Positions 42,080 through 52,834 of a DNA stretch of 64,000 bases are shown piece by piece. The DNA comes from Flabesymbios commensalis (Eukaryota; Annelida; Polychaeta; Terebellida; Flabelligeridae): assembly GCA_964017125.1 (NCBI GenBank), contig OZ024909.1, forward strand, positions 55,941,122 through 56,005,121. Reading direction: 5' to 3'. The notes beneath the pieces were generated by a model that saw nothing but the letters and a program-made list of their open reading frames with translations, ran no database searches and was not told the DNA's origin. The stretch's first letter is position 1, and each line of letters begins with the position of its first letter. The position numbers were made by a program, and so were the translations under genes.

Positions 42080-42234
42080 TTTCTGATCACCTTCCGATCT
42101 TCAGCTGACACAATACACACAGTTGTTTTATTGTTGTCCTCGACGATAGCCCAGCATTGAATCAGAATTGTATTACAACGTCTAGTGCTTGAGGGTGAAT
42201 CAAGATTCAATATTTTGCAAGGCTGTCTGAATAT

Positions 42235-42314
42235 CGTCCATTGGAGTTAGAAGGTGTTAAACTGCCACTTTACAAAGTGGCAGTTCAACACCTTCTAACT
42301 CCAAGGGGACGATA
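42235..42314. mobile_element. Family F hairpin (unit 2)
   Basis: CGTCCATTGGAGTTAGAAGG...GCCACTTTACAAAGTGGC...CTCCAAGGGGACGAT. Single-arm form. Confidence 0.9.
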
Positions 42315-42332
42315 TAGTAAATCACATTATCA

Positions 42333-42518
42333 TTAACCCTTACAACGCTGCATTCTTTATATAAACCATGGAAACCAAAGGGTTTTCGCAATTTGAAATC
42401 ATTTTAAATGTCTTAGTTAGCTCGATCGGCTTCATTTGAATACCGGTACCTTTCAAATTGAAAAAAAAAACCTTTAGTCTTCATAGTTTATACAAAAAAT
42501 TATCAGCGTCGTAATGGA
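42333..42518. mobile_element. Family B left-left derivative (unit 2)
   Basis: Counterpart of 38598-38784 with the same symmetrical structure. Confidence 0.7.
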
Positions 42519-42645
42519 TAAACACGTTTCAAACAAAATAAAATAGTTTTGCTATATGCTCAGTCAAACAAATAATTCGATTTCTCGCCATTTTAAACAA
42601 GACAAGAGTTAATTGGACTTTTAAGCTCAACATTTGGTTGCATTT

Positions 42646-42711
42646 AGAACTAACGGCCTGAGTACTGTTCTCGCAGAGTATCTGCGAGAACAGTTCTCAG
42701 GCCGTTAGTTC
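42646..42711. repeat. 67-bp palindrome (unit 2)
   Basis: Counterpart of 38910-38976. The right arm has CAGTTCTC where unit 1 has CAGTACTC, and the left arm has GGCCTGAG where unit 1 has GGCCCGAG. Confidence 0.88.
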
Positions 42712-43114
42712 TAGTTACATTGAAATCCCATCATTTAAGTCAGTGACTCTCACCACCACTCCTGGGAGAGCTTACAGTCGCCGGATGAATGGAATATCAT
42801 GTCTAGCGAGTGCAATATTCTTTTCTCCCGAGGATGAAGACTGGAAAATATCTGCAGTGTGTGGGAGGAAATCGGAACCATTGATCTGAGGGATTAGTCT
42901 GCGGCTTGATTGTGGTTTTATTAAATAAATAGGCGTGGAAAGCCAGCAATCACCTGGCGTGTCAGAGTGGTGTGAGTGGAGTGGGGCTTTACGTATTACT
43001 GTGACGAAAGGAACCAAGCAGCGTAAATGACAGGAAGGGATTCCGTCATTTCTCATTGTAACGGAACCCGAGATAGCATCTCATCAATCGCTCTTCATAC
43101 ATGGATGCTGTCAT

Positions 43115-43221
43115 CCCAGTAAACACAAAACATTTGTATAATATTTGTACAACGTCGGCCCAAAGTCACCGACGTTGGTCCAACTTTGTACAAATGTCAT
43201 ACAAATGTTTTGTGTTTACTG
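43115..43221. mobile_element. Family A palindrome, TTTGTATAACA subfamily (unit 2)
   Basis: Counterpart of 39370-39476, essentially identical. Confidence 0.92.
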
Positions 43222-43487
43222 TCATCAGCTATTTATTCGCCGCATATCACTGTAATCAGACTGCCTCAGATTTACAACGATGAACTATTTTTGTATGACC
43301 ATGCGCCAAGTCCCAGTTATTCTGTTATTTAGAGAAGGAACTGAGAACATAACGAGAGGGTTGTAAATGCTATGTGAGCATGGCAATTCCAAACAATAAA
43401 ATGATTGACGAAACGTTTAGAAGTTTATGATGTCACAGCAACATTTCAAGTACGAGTACTAGTTAGCGGTGCAATATTCTAAATAAT

Positions 43488-43760
43488 TACCCTACTATAT
43501 ATAAAACCCTACGTTTTTTTCAATTTTTAGTCATCATAAATGTCGTAGTTAGCTCTTTCCGCTTCATTTAAATACACAAGTTATGGATCTAGGACCATTG
43601 TATTTTTTTAATTCTTTTAGTGCGAGACAGTCTTCTGACGGTCCCCACGCAGTGTTTATTCTAGGGGGGGAACTGGGGGGGGGGATCAGAATCCCTCCAA
43701 TCAGGTTTACTGGGGGGGGGGGGGGTGAGGGGTCGGACCTCCCCCCCCCCCCACAAATCT
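43488..43760 (+). mobile_element. Family B MITE with G/C runs (unit 2), right end deleted
   Basis: TTACCCTACTATATATAAAACC start and body as in unit 1, then G and C runs (43663-43752). The right end present in unit 1 is missing. Confidence 0.6.
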
Positions 43761-44270
43761 GAACAAAAATTTGTCAATTCTGCAAATGTGTCATTAATGT
43801 AAATACTGTGTAAAATATAGTCCCAGAATTTACCTTAGAAGGTCTCATATCACCAGTATCGTGAACGGAATGAGTGTTTAAACATCAATATTTGCAAATG
43901 TTTGGTCTTAATTAAACAATGATGAGTATTTTTTTTAAAGTAATTAAATGTTATTCATTATATTTTCCCAGCGCGCTTAATTAAAGGTTTAAGCTGACGT
44001 GTTTTGTTATACTAACTTTGTTAAACGATCTATTCATGATTACGATTTATTTTTTTATTGTTATCCAGTGTTTTCATGGAAATGATCGCTACCTGGCTGA
44101 TACACACTGACAAAACCCACTGAATCAATGCAATTACAAATGAAATAGCGTCCGATTCAAAATAAGAAACCTATTTCGCTGCGATCAGCAATCAGTGGGC
44201 TTTCAACTCCGGACGACAGTCGAGAGCTACATGTATGTATGTTGATGAATCGTCACATTGCTATTAATTT

Positions 44271-44331
44271 AAAGGGTCGTAACCGCCACTTTAGAAAGTG
44301 GCAGTAACGATCCTTTAATACTAATATGACG
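44271..44331. mobile_element. Family F hairpin (unit 2)
   Basis: TTTAAAGGGTCGTAACCGCC...GGCAGTAACGATCCTTTAA. One mismatch more than unit 1. Confidence 0.85.
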
Positions 44332-44402
44332 AAATATTATATTCCGGACAACCAGCACAAAAATCCAATCTAGCTGCTTCTGTATCACGCATGGACCGCG
44401 TA

Positions 44403-44512
44403 GACCAGCAAACACGAGACACTGAACCAATGTAGATTTACTGCTGGCCCATCGTCTCCGACGCTGGGCCAACATTAAATCAACATCGGTTCAGCGTCTA
44501 GTGTTTGCTGGG
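44403..44512. mobile_element. Family A palindrome (unit 2)
   Basis: CCAGCAAACACGAGACACTGAACC...GTCTAGTGTTTGCTGG, centre GGCCCATCGTCTCCGACGCTGGGCC. The centre differs from unit 1. Confidence 0.9.
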
Positions 44513-44911
44513 CCAGGTAAAGGTCAAGCCTTGGATAGCCAATTACTCTTCGTCCCTCTGTTTCAGCAGAGTCTGAAAGCATCTGAGTTGAGTGGTCTGA
44601 CCTGAGGAGCACAGACAAGATTTCAACTCGGTGTTGGCAGGATGGCGTAGCGTTGTACAGACGTTGTGACAGCGTTGATTATTGGGCGCTGGTCACCCGT
44701 TGACGATGACAGATCAGTGTGATCAGTCACTGCGGCTAATTACGCTGATAGAATAAAGAACAGTCACGCCACTCGCTCTATAATCTCTAGACAGGGTTTC
44801 TATCCAGTCCCCACAAAAAAACGAGACGTGACGCAACGTCGCGTTTTTGTTCGGCCGGCGTCGCAGACATTGTGCAAGTCTCGTGCGTTTCCTCTGATCC
44901 TAGGAAAAGTT

Positions 44912-45032
44912 GACCCAATGTCAGTATCCCGTAGATTGCCTATTGAATATGCCGATTCGCGCAGCGAATTCGCTGCGCGAATCGGCATAAGTATTCAATA
45001 GGCAACCCCGTAGACAATATTGGGTGAACACA
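44912..45032. mobile_element. Hairpin inside a palindromic context (unit 2)
   Basis: TTGAATATGCCGATTCGCGC...GCGCGAATCGGCATAAGTATTCAA. Counterpart of 41394-41514. Confidence 0.7.
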
Positions 45033-45370
45033 AGGAAAGCCAAAGTCGGGGTTGACTTGAGTATATCTTTCTATACAAAAAGAGTGACGCAATAATAATA
45101 AAATATCAGAATATGCCTGCCATCTGTATATAAAACTACAATATTCCGTGTTTATACATCATAATTATCTGTTAAATAATAATAACTATATTCATTGTTT
45201 GGAGGGGTAGGGCTCGACATAAAGCTGACCTAGTTGTCTGAGCCAAGAGGGTATATCTGGACAACTGGTTGCCTCGGGCCACACGCGACCATTGTCAGTG
45301 AACTCAGTGACAGTACTGCCTCAGGGATGCCATAACACTATCCAGCAAACATCATTATATAACTATGACA

Positions 45371-45446
45371 TATTGAGACGATGTTGTTTTAATATCGGGC
45401 CATCGACGCAGACGATGGCCCGTTATCAAAACAATATCGTCTCAAC
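45371..45446. repeat. Palindrome, short form (unit 2)
   Basis: TATTGAGACGATGTTG...GGGCCATCGACGCAGACGATGGCCC...CAATATCGTCTCAACG. The spacer ACGCAG is retained and the left arm stops where unit 1 continues. Confidence 0.88.
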
Positions 45447-45713
45447 GTCTCGTGATAATTGTGTGGTCCCCGTTTGTACTCGTTGAACCATCGGCGAAAC
45501 AATGTCGCGGAGGCTTTTCTGATCACCTTCCGATCTCCAAGAAATGGGGCAGGTCACCCCATTCTATCTCAATATCACTTGGTGTTCAATCCTTAGCATT
45601 GACATGTAATGTTTACAGCCTATATCACTTCGCGAATTCATATCAGCCGAATTAGCATGAACCACACACACGGCACACAGCTAATGGTCAAGGGTCTGTG
45701 TTGACCAGTGCTG

Positions 45714-45892
45714 CCCACTAGTACTCGTACTTGAAAGGTTGCTGTAACATCATAAACTCAGCCACTTGTAAACGTTTCAACAATTGTTTGGAATTTTCAT
45801 GTTCACATAGCATTTACGACTCTCTCGTCCTATTATACACATGTATGTTCTCAGTTCCTTCTATAAATAACAGCATAACAGGGACTTTCCAT
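45714..45892 (-). repeat. Inverted third fragment of the duplicated region
   Basis: ACTAGTACTCGTACTTGAAAGG, AACATCATAAACTCAGCCAC and GTTCTCAGTTCCTTCT are reverse complements of 39568-39727 (and 43315-43463), somewhat more diverged than the two units are from each other. Confidence 0.85.
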
Positions 45893-45978
45893 GTTACATA
45901 GGCCATGCTGGTACATATATCTCTTTCATTTCTATGACAAATAAGTCTGTAATGACTTTTCTTTTCTGTCAATAAAAT

Positions 45979-46003
45979 ATCTGTCTGTCTGTCTGTCTGT
46001 CTG
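45979..46003. repeat. (CTGT)n microsatellite after CAATAAAATAT
   Basis: Six tetranucleotide units directly after TCAATAAAATAT. This could be the 3' tail of a LINE or SINE whose body is not recognisable. Confidence 0.6.
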
Positions 46004-46282
46004 GTATCTAAATTACACCAGATGGCTCATTCATATGATAAAAAATAGGATGTCAATGTATCACTATGGTGGAACAAAATATTTAAATATATTTATAAAA
46101 ATACTAAATGACCCTTAGCATAACAGACCACCCCTGACAGACGAAACAGCGTTTAACAGTTTGAACTTGAAATTTTGCTCCCTGTTGACCAAATTGCCTT
46201 GGCCTGTATTATAACACAATATCATGCTAAGGATTTGTCCGCCTCTGAGCTCTGTCCTTTAGGAGGATTTAGGCGTAATATT

Positions 46283-46472
<190 letters not shown>

Positions 46473-46621
46473 TAAAATATTCTATAGCTTACTCATATCA
46501 TGGTCTTATTCAATTTTAACATACATGTGTAATTCTCCACTAATTTCATTCGGTCTTGTCACTATAAACTTATGAAAGAGAACATATTTTATCACAACTA
46601 TTTGTTTTTTATCACAGTCCT

Positions 46622-46828
46622 TTAGAAGATTAAAAAATGCATGTCGGGAAAACCATAACTGATCAGCCGAGGAAGAGCAGGCGGAATAGCACGGCTTGCC
46701 AAAATCCAGAAGTGGATCTCATCACGTATTGATGATTTCAGTGCTGCCTGAGATCTATTGGTCCACCTACGCCATGTACGATGCACGCGCTTCGCCAGTT
46801 CCCGCCAAGTAAACAAAATACACAGCAA
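46622..46828 (-). mobile_element. Possible fragment of a DIRS-like retroelement reverse transcriptase / RNase H
   Basis: The minus-strand translation contains WRELAKRVHRTWRRWTNRSQ and RDEIHFWILASRAIP. The spacing recalls the RT to RNase H region of DIRS-like elements, where an E-x-x-FW motif follows an arginine-rich helix. Only this short piece is seen, so it is an old relic if real. Judged from memory of the family. Confidence 0.25.
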
Positions 46829-46931
46829 ACACCGGACATTTAACCAATGTTGGGTTGATGTTGGGCCGACGTCGCAGACAGTGGGCCAACATCAACCCAA
46901 TATTGGTTCAATGTCTGGTGTTCGCTGTGTA
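46821..46931. mobile_element. Family A palindrome
   Basis: CACAGCAAACACCGGACATTTAACC...GGTTCAATGTCTGGTGTTCGCTGTG, centre GGGCCGACGTCGCAGACAGTGGGCC. Confidence 0.92.
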
Positions 46932-46937
46932 TTCGGG

Positions 46938-46984
46938 CAGCAAACACAATACATTGATCCACTGTTGGCTTAATCTAGCATTAA
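46938..46984. mobile_element. Half family A element
   Basis: CAGCAAACACAATACATTGATCCACTGTTGG, directly beside the complete copy. The right arm is absent. Confidence 0.6.
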
Positions 46985-47766
46985 AGCAGCGGCTTTCTGG
47001 CTGAAGAGGGAGTCAACCGTTTAATATGGACTACAGTCACAGGCACACCTATAAAATACAATGCATTTTTATCCATGTCATACGTAATCCTTCTTCAAAC
47101 ATTCCTAACTCCCCCACAGATACCTGAGACTTTTCAAGATATCAGAACATGAACGTCAAAATTTACATTTTTAGAGCATTATTATCATTTGGCAATATTC
47201 CAGGAACAATCTTCGCGAACATGGTTAGGATCTTAACTTTTCTTATAATTAAAGCAAAACCTACTGAAGTTGTCGAAGAATTCATGTTGCAAGATTACTG
47301 AATATCGATCGGTGAAGAAATTTAAGATATTAATCTCGGTCGAGAATACGGTCTGTCATAGAAACAGCATCTAGATGCCATTGTAATATCGCAATTCACG
47401 ATTTGTACTGGATGCAGATATGGATGCAGATGAATTGAAGTGGGTGACAAATTAAAAAAATTTGCCAAAACAGTTTAATGAAATTGTTCGTGAAGGAGCG
47501 CGCGGCGCGTGGCCCTGCGCGAAATTAAAGTCGATACACTGGTTCAACCTAAACTCGACGAGACCGCCATTAACGTGATCGCCTCTATAGTCACATTGAG
47601 AAGGGAGAAACAAGGATATTTCTCTGAAAACCCCACATGCATGACTGCGAGGCAGTCAGGCGATCTATCAATGCGCCACGTCCCCTTCTCTGAAAAGGTT
47701 CGTTCTAAAACCATTAGCTAATATATAGGAAATCGGGCCAATTTTTAGGGTTTAAAGGTTTAGCCC
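46985..47766. other. No firm feature; open frame at 47494-47721
   Basis: A plus-strand frame without an upstream ATG reads ALREIKVDTLVQPKLDETAI and further protein-like sequence for about 75 codons. No clear acceptor or donor bounds it and I recognise no family, so it is only a weak exon candidate. Confidence 0.2.
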
Positions 47767-48264
47767 TTAACCCTTTCAAGCCTGAATTCACCATTGTCGT
47801 CTTCATCCACTACAAGCCACGAATTGCTGTCGCAGTTCTCGTATTGTAGTGGATAAAGACGACTTGAAGTTGGTAGTAAATGAAAAAAAAATCTCGTTAT
47901 TATTAGGGCAATCGTTCCATGAAAATTATCGTTCTAAAACACCTAGATGTAGGACATTAACTGACATTACAGCACGGAGATCGACTTTAGTCGTCAGAAT
48001 CTGACGTCTGTAGACGTCAGATTCTGACGTCTAAAGTCAAACCCTCACTGTAAGAGTAAACATATTTATTATGGCCGTAGACCCATAACATAGGTATTCA
48101 AATGAATCAGAAAGAGCTAAATAAGACAGTTATGCTGATTTCAAATTAAAAAAAACCCTTTGGTTTCCATGGTTCGTGCTAAACTATTTCATCGCTTAAA
48201 GGGTTAGGTCATTCTTCAGAGATACAAAATGATGCTTTGGTGCATCGCGAGGGCTTAAAGGGTG
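47767..48264 (+). mobile_element. Family D piggyBac-type MITE, copy 3, split by a family B element
   Basis: TTAACCCTTTCAAGCCTGAATTC, hairpin at 47800-47865, body to GTAGGACATTAA, then the family B insertion (47957-48207). It then continues GTCATTCTTCAGAGATAC to GCATCGCGAGGGCTTAAAGGG. Confidence 0.85.
47957..48207 (-). mobile_element. Family B MITE inserted in family D, copy 16
   Basis: TTAACTGACATTACAGCACGG start, GACGTC hairpin (47994-48033), full body, and CATCGCTTAAAGGGTTAG end. The flanking tetramers TTAA and TTAG are the duplicated target, one base changed. The family D copy at 9160 shows the empty site. Confidence 0.85.
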
Positions 48265-48399
48265 AAATAGTATTCACGACTATGGCCGTTTGTATCCTTT
48301 CTAGTTGTCCTTCAAAGAAGACAAATTCAAAATTGGAATGAGCAATAAATTTGCTACTTTAGCATATGTTTCGATTCAAACTCTACAAAGGTAAGTAAT

Positions 48400-48472
48400 T
48401 TGTACCCACTTCAAGTACACAAGGCCCACAACTTCAAGTGGGTAAAAATAATATAACTTAGGGCTTCAAGGT
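48400..48472. mobile_element. Family C right-end fragment
   Basis: CACTTCAAGTACACAAGGCCCACAACTTCAAGTGGGTAAAAAT, then GGGCTTCAAGG. The element is abutted directly by family B copy 17. Confidence 0.5.
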
Positions 48473-48716
48473 TTAACCCTTTCAGCGCGGGGACCGTCTT
48501 CCTACGTAAGAATCTGCCGTCTGTAGACGACAGATTCTAACGTATAAAGACGGTCCCACGCAATGAAAGAATTAAACTATTTCAAAAGGTCGTAGACCCA
48601 TGGCATAGTTATTCAAATAAATCAGAAAGAGCTAACAAAGACATTTATGATCATTTCAAATTGAAAAAACTTTGGTCTCTATGGTTTATACAAAATATTT
48701 CAGCGTTTAGAAAGGA
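48473..48716 (-). mobile_element. Family B piggyBac-type MITE, copy 17
   Basis: TTAACCCTTTCAGCGCGGGGACC, imperfect hairpin (48499-48556), body, and TTTCAGCGTTTAGAAAGG. Confidence 0.78.
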
Positions 48717-48814
48717 AGCTGTTTTGTTTGCAATTAATAATCATTGCGTGCCAACACAATGAGCTAGATGTGTGAAATAAACACAGGAGGCCTGTAATTA
48801 CTGATCGCCTGGGC

Positions 48815-48871
48815 AACGCTCCATCACAACCCACAAACATCACATTGCCAACGCCTTGTGTTTGCTGGGCC
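48815..48871. mobile_element. Right half of a family A element
   Basis: CACATTGCCAACGCCTTGTGTTTGCTGGG. The left arm is not recognisable. Confidence 0.45.
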
Positions 48872-49242
48872 AAAGGTGGTACTTGTTAATCAAGACCTGT
48901 TATTATAGCATGTTATCCCTTTAAGTGCTACGTTACTCTTTTTAATACTCTCAAATACCATTACCTTTATACTCCAATTAAGTAATAGATGCTTTATTCT
49001 TGCTTTATAGGACATTTTTATTTACAGTTTATAGGTTCTCCATTCGAAATCTCCACCTGCGTCTTTGATCAATTTCAGTCAATATTTTCGTTGTAAAATC
49101 TTTCTTGGTGCGTTTAGAAGCGTCTCGCTTGGTAAGGCTTGGTAAAGCAAAGTTAAATTCTTAAGATGTATCAGCCACACCACGGCTATAAAAAACACCA
49201 GTCAATATAGGTGCCAACTTCAAATGCTAAATATAACCAGTT
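48872..49242. other. No recognisable feature
   Basis: About 370 bp of unique-looking sequence. Confidence 0.4.
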
Positions 49243-49331
49243 TTCATTCATTTGAAGCTGGGCGTTGCGTTAGCAATTTCAGATTCAAATGAATGAAAAA
49301 TACCATACCAAAGTCAAGCACTCAAAGGGTT
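49243..49331. mobile_element. Family E hairpin and right end
   Basis: TTCATTCATTTGAAGCTGGGC...TTTCAGATTCAAATGAATGAA hairpin (49244-49297), then GCACTCAAAGGGTTGG, a worn element end. The left end is not found. Confidence 0.55.
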
Positions 49332-49821
49332 GGAGATGGACCGACGCCAGGAAATTCGCTTGTTTTCGAGCGATGGCCTTGTCCATTTGTCCAAGAAATA
49401 ATTACCAACAACACGGGGCTAATAATTCATTGATGGGAGACAATCAATTAATTTTCTGCCACGAAGCCATGGGATGCTATGTGGGAGTGAACCGTCAACA
49501 AAACAGCCGCATTGCCATGCATGTTACCCTCCCAGTAAACACGAAACATTACAATAATGCTGGCTAAATGTTGCCACACAACGTCCATTTTAGTTGCGTT
49601 AAAATGATCAATACGCATTTATAACTATGTATAACCGCATCATTATGGGTTATTTTGAAGACCCATTATATGTTTGCCCAACATCAAGTTTTATTTGAAT
49701 TTTATTGTCTCATAAATTATTTTATTACTTTACATGTTACATGAGGACACATAGGTAGACAAAACGCACATTAGAATATAACAAGTCAACTTTGAAGCTT
49801 CGCCTTTAATTCACTCACTGC
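49332..49821. other. No clear feature; family A left-end words
   Basis: CCCAGTAAACACGAAACATTAC...AATGCTGGCTAAATGTTG (49531-49572) is a family A left arm alone. Confidence 0.4.
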
Positions 49822-50025
49822 TTAACAGCGCGGGGGATCGACTTTTAGACGTCAGAATCTGACGTCTGTAGTTGATCCCCGCATTGTAAGAGTAAACCTA
49901 TTTATAATGGCTGTAGACACATAACATTCAAATGAATCAATCAGAAAGAGTTAACTGAGGCATTTATGATTATTTCAAATTGAAAAAAAAACATGTTTTA
50001 AAGTATCTCAGCGCTTTAGGGTTAA
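49822..50025 (-). mobile_element. Family B MITE, copy 18
   Basis: TTAACAGCGCGGGGGATCG start lacking CCCTTA, reduced hairpin, body, and CAGCGCTTTAGGGTTAA end. TTAA on both sides. Confidence 0.75.
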
Positions 50026-50235
50026 AGGCCTTTTACCTTTGAAGTAACACTGTTAATAATGTTCATGTGTTCGTTGGTGTTCAAGTTGAGATGATGGACC
50101 TTATTTCCCAGTTTCATTTAAAATTCGTTCATCCTACATTGGTACATCGGTTATTTATCGGGTCTAACGTCATTATGTTTACCTAACATTACTCACACGG
50201 CGTTGGACCACACCCCGTGTGTGTTCGGATTCATT

Positions 50236-50322
50236 TCGTCATCTAAGTATTGGAGAGTTGTATCTGACACTTGTTAAAGTGGCAGATACAACTCTGTAAT
50301 ACTTAGACGACGATTTAATCAC
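50236..50322. mobile_element. Family F hairpin, copy 8
   Basis: TCGTCATCTAAGTATTGGAGAG...TCTGACACTTGTTAAAGTGGCAGA...CTCTGTAATACTTAGACGACGA. Confidence 0.88.
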
Positions 50323-50585
50323 ACCATTTCAGATTGAAAAAATCTCATTACACAAAAATGGCTGTATGAAACACTAACGAGATAATAATTTAATCACATC
50401 TCCAATACATCAACCAGAATCTGGTAGTCGTGTCTGATGCGAAACTATTCTGCCGATTTTCAGTGTGCGTCAAAAATCTATGTGATTAAGGAGACGAGAG
50501 AGAAACAGATTACGTGCGTCACACGGCGCGCGGCAGACGGAGCGTGCGTAAAACGTCACGCGGTGCGTGCCCTACACGTAAACGG

Positions 50586-50701
50586 TATCCCAGCAAACAC
50601 AAAACATTTGTATAACATTTGTACAATGTTGGACCAACGTCGAAGCCGTTGGGACAACGTTGTGCAAATGTTATACAAAGGTTTTGTGTTTGCTGCGATA
50701 T
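50586..50701. mobile_element. Family A palindrome, TTTGTATAACA subfamily
   Basis: TATCCCAGCAAACACAAAAC...GTTTTGTGTTTGCTGCGATA, centre GGACCAACGTCGAAGCCGTTGGGAC. Confidence 0.92.
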
Positions 50702-50931
50702 GTCGTCTTGCTGGAATCGAAAAATGCCATATCTGCTACTTGTCTAATCAATGGATATGACATTTCGGTTCCGAGGAGAAACAATAGTTCCTTGATCTGT
50801 GGAATTCATTACAGAATAGAATACGTCGCGTGACCCCCATTAAAACGCACCGAGAGACACTCTGCCTATTTTTACTCGAAATATAAGGATATAAAAATAA
50901 TCGCCTGCTGGATACCATCCATTTAGGGAAT

Positions 50932-51191
50932 TTAACCCTTGAATCTCTGAAACATTTGTGTACTATTTGTAAAATATTTGTGTTTTTAACTTGACGCAAT
51001 CACTAATGAAATTATCATCACTGTCATAGTCAGCTCTTTCTGTTTCAGTTGAATACCTATGTTATGATCCTGCGGCCATTATGATTATTTTTACTCTTAC
51101 ATTGCGGGGATCGACTTTAGACGTCAGAATCTGACGTCTAAAGACCTCAGATTATTACGTCTAAAGTCGATCCCCGCGCTGCTAGGGCTAA
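50932..51191 (+). mobile_element. Family B piggyBac-type MITE, copy 19
   Basis: TTAACCCTTGAATCTCTGAAAC start, body, hairpin at about 51105-51175 (GCGGGGATCGACTTTAGACG and complement), and GCGCTGCTAGGGCTAA end. Confidence 0.8.
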
Positions 51192-52701
51192 GTATGGTGA
51201 ACATTTTGACTTTTTCGGATAAAAACAATTAAAATAATCACTTTGACTTTCAAAGGCCATTGCTATTTGTATATATATCTAATTATGTCAGCAACAGGCG
51301 TTATTTAACTAATTACATTCCTAAACCTAATACTTCATTGAGACGTCTTTTGAGCAACCATTGTGTTCTTGACCAATTTACATATTTGCAATACAATTTA
51401 TTGTAATTCGCTGAGTGAACCCTAGCACCCGAAGGGTGCTGAGAGTGGGATTAAGGCATTCGAAGCTTGTATGAAAGCTTTCTCTTAGCCTATCCAAATA
51501 TTTCATTAGTATATAATACTCATTAGAAAATGTCTGGTTGGCAAAGGAGGCAAGAAACCTGGAAACAGAAGCATTTTAGAATTTAATTAATTTTGATGCG
51601 CCCTCGGCGAACAGAGGGTCGCGGTGGTCTAAATGAGGTGTTGAATCAGCCGGTAGCTACCCTATATCTCGTGTCTTAACTCTTGAAATCTGGATGGAAA
51701 AGGCCGATAAAGTTTTAGTTTTGACAGATCCTTTAAATGAACATTTGAGACATTTCTTTTATTAAACCTATGCCTCTCGTGTACACTTAAGTTCACTTAG
51801 TATGTTTGACATACTTAAAATTGCGTTCTGAATTTTGGATCAAATGTGATCAATTTACCTCGTGTTGTTTGCCTGACTGTCTGTGTGCCATCGCCATACT
51901 CCCGCATACCCTGAGAAAGAACGTCAGAGTTATGTAATTTCATTGAATTTGGGTGGAATGGTCTAAAAGGTGTCTAAAGTTGATAATTTGAGAAATAGAA
52001 AATTCCTAGAAGCGTGTCATCTTAATTGTGAAATTAAGAAAGTTCGCTTGTTCTCTTTTCAGAGCAACCAGATTGTAATTCGCTGCGCTCGTCGTGTAAA
52101 ATAAATAGTGTCCTTCATTTGAAATAGGACAGTGTGTGTGTGCACATTTGATTTACAACAAAATAACCGTCTTTTGGAGCTAATGTGACAAACGTTTCCA
52201 TTTGAGAACAAGTAGCTTTATGTTAGAGAGTATGTCGTCAATGAGAACACCCTGTAATTATAGCCCAGCAGGACATGAAACGTACAGCCAAGGCCAGTCT
52301 GATAATATAGCATCAACTACAATGCAGGCTCACAGTTAAAATAACACTTATTTTGCATTGGTATCTGTGTCAAGCCGATCATTCGAGCAAATTAGCTTAA
52401 TTAGATAAATCCAGTTGTTAATTGTGTTAAAGGAAGTGTACTTGGTAACTTCGCTGGCCCATATCAGTGCATATTGGCCCGGATCAACTGTGTTTGCTGT
52501 GTATGGAGATGATATTGATATATAATTTTATATCACAACTGAAAACCTCCTTGGAGGTTTTATCTGTGAAATTAAACAAATAAATAAAAGGTGCCTTTAA
52601 TATGCAAGTGTAGCGTCATTATGCATGCTATGGAACTTGTGGAAATAGAATGGAAATACTCAGCCCACACAATACACGACCTAGTGCTCAACGAATGTTG
52701 C
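51192..52701. other. About 1.5 kb without recognised repeats
   Basis: A hairpin AAAACCTCCTTGGAGGTTTT lies at 52542-52561. Otherwise nothing recognisable, with no exon-like frame. Confidence 0.45.
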
Positions 52702-52834
52702 CTATGGGCTCGTTTTCTCGTACAAGCTACGATATATCGTAGGCTTTGGATTGGTCGAGATGGCCATCTCGACCAATTCTCGACCAATTCGAAGCCTACA
52801 ATGCATCGTAACTTGTACGAGAATACGGCCCTGG
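52702..52834. mobile_element. Family I palindrome, best copy
   Basis: GGGCTCGTTTTCTCGTACAAGC...GCTTTGGATTGGTCGAGATGGCCATCTCGACCAATTC, with a 13-bp repeat of CTCGACCAATTC, then CGAAGCCTACAATGCATCGTAACTTGTACGAGAATACGGCCC. Confidence 0.85.

Larger units (their letters stand above)
38318..42098 (+). repeat. Tandem segmental duplication, unit 1 (about 3.8 kb)
   Basis: It begins CAGACACAATACACACAG and ends CTGATCACCTTCCGATCT. It is collinear with unit 2 (42102-45537), about 95 percent alike by eye outside indels. The shared order is: family A remnant, family F, family B, a 67-bp palindrome, family A, family B with G/C runs, family C, family F, family A, hairpin, family A. The duplication therefore happened after these elements had inserted. 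Copies differ most at palindromes. Confidence 0.93.
42102..45537 (+). repeat. Tandem segmental duplication, unit 2 (about 3.4 kb)
   Basis: Collinear with unit 1. It begins CAGCTGACACAATACACACAG and ends CTGATCACCTTCCGATCT. Missing relative to unit 1: one duplicated family F arm, about 200 bp around the end of the family B copy, and the outer left arm of the last palindrome. Confidence 0.93.
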
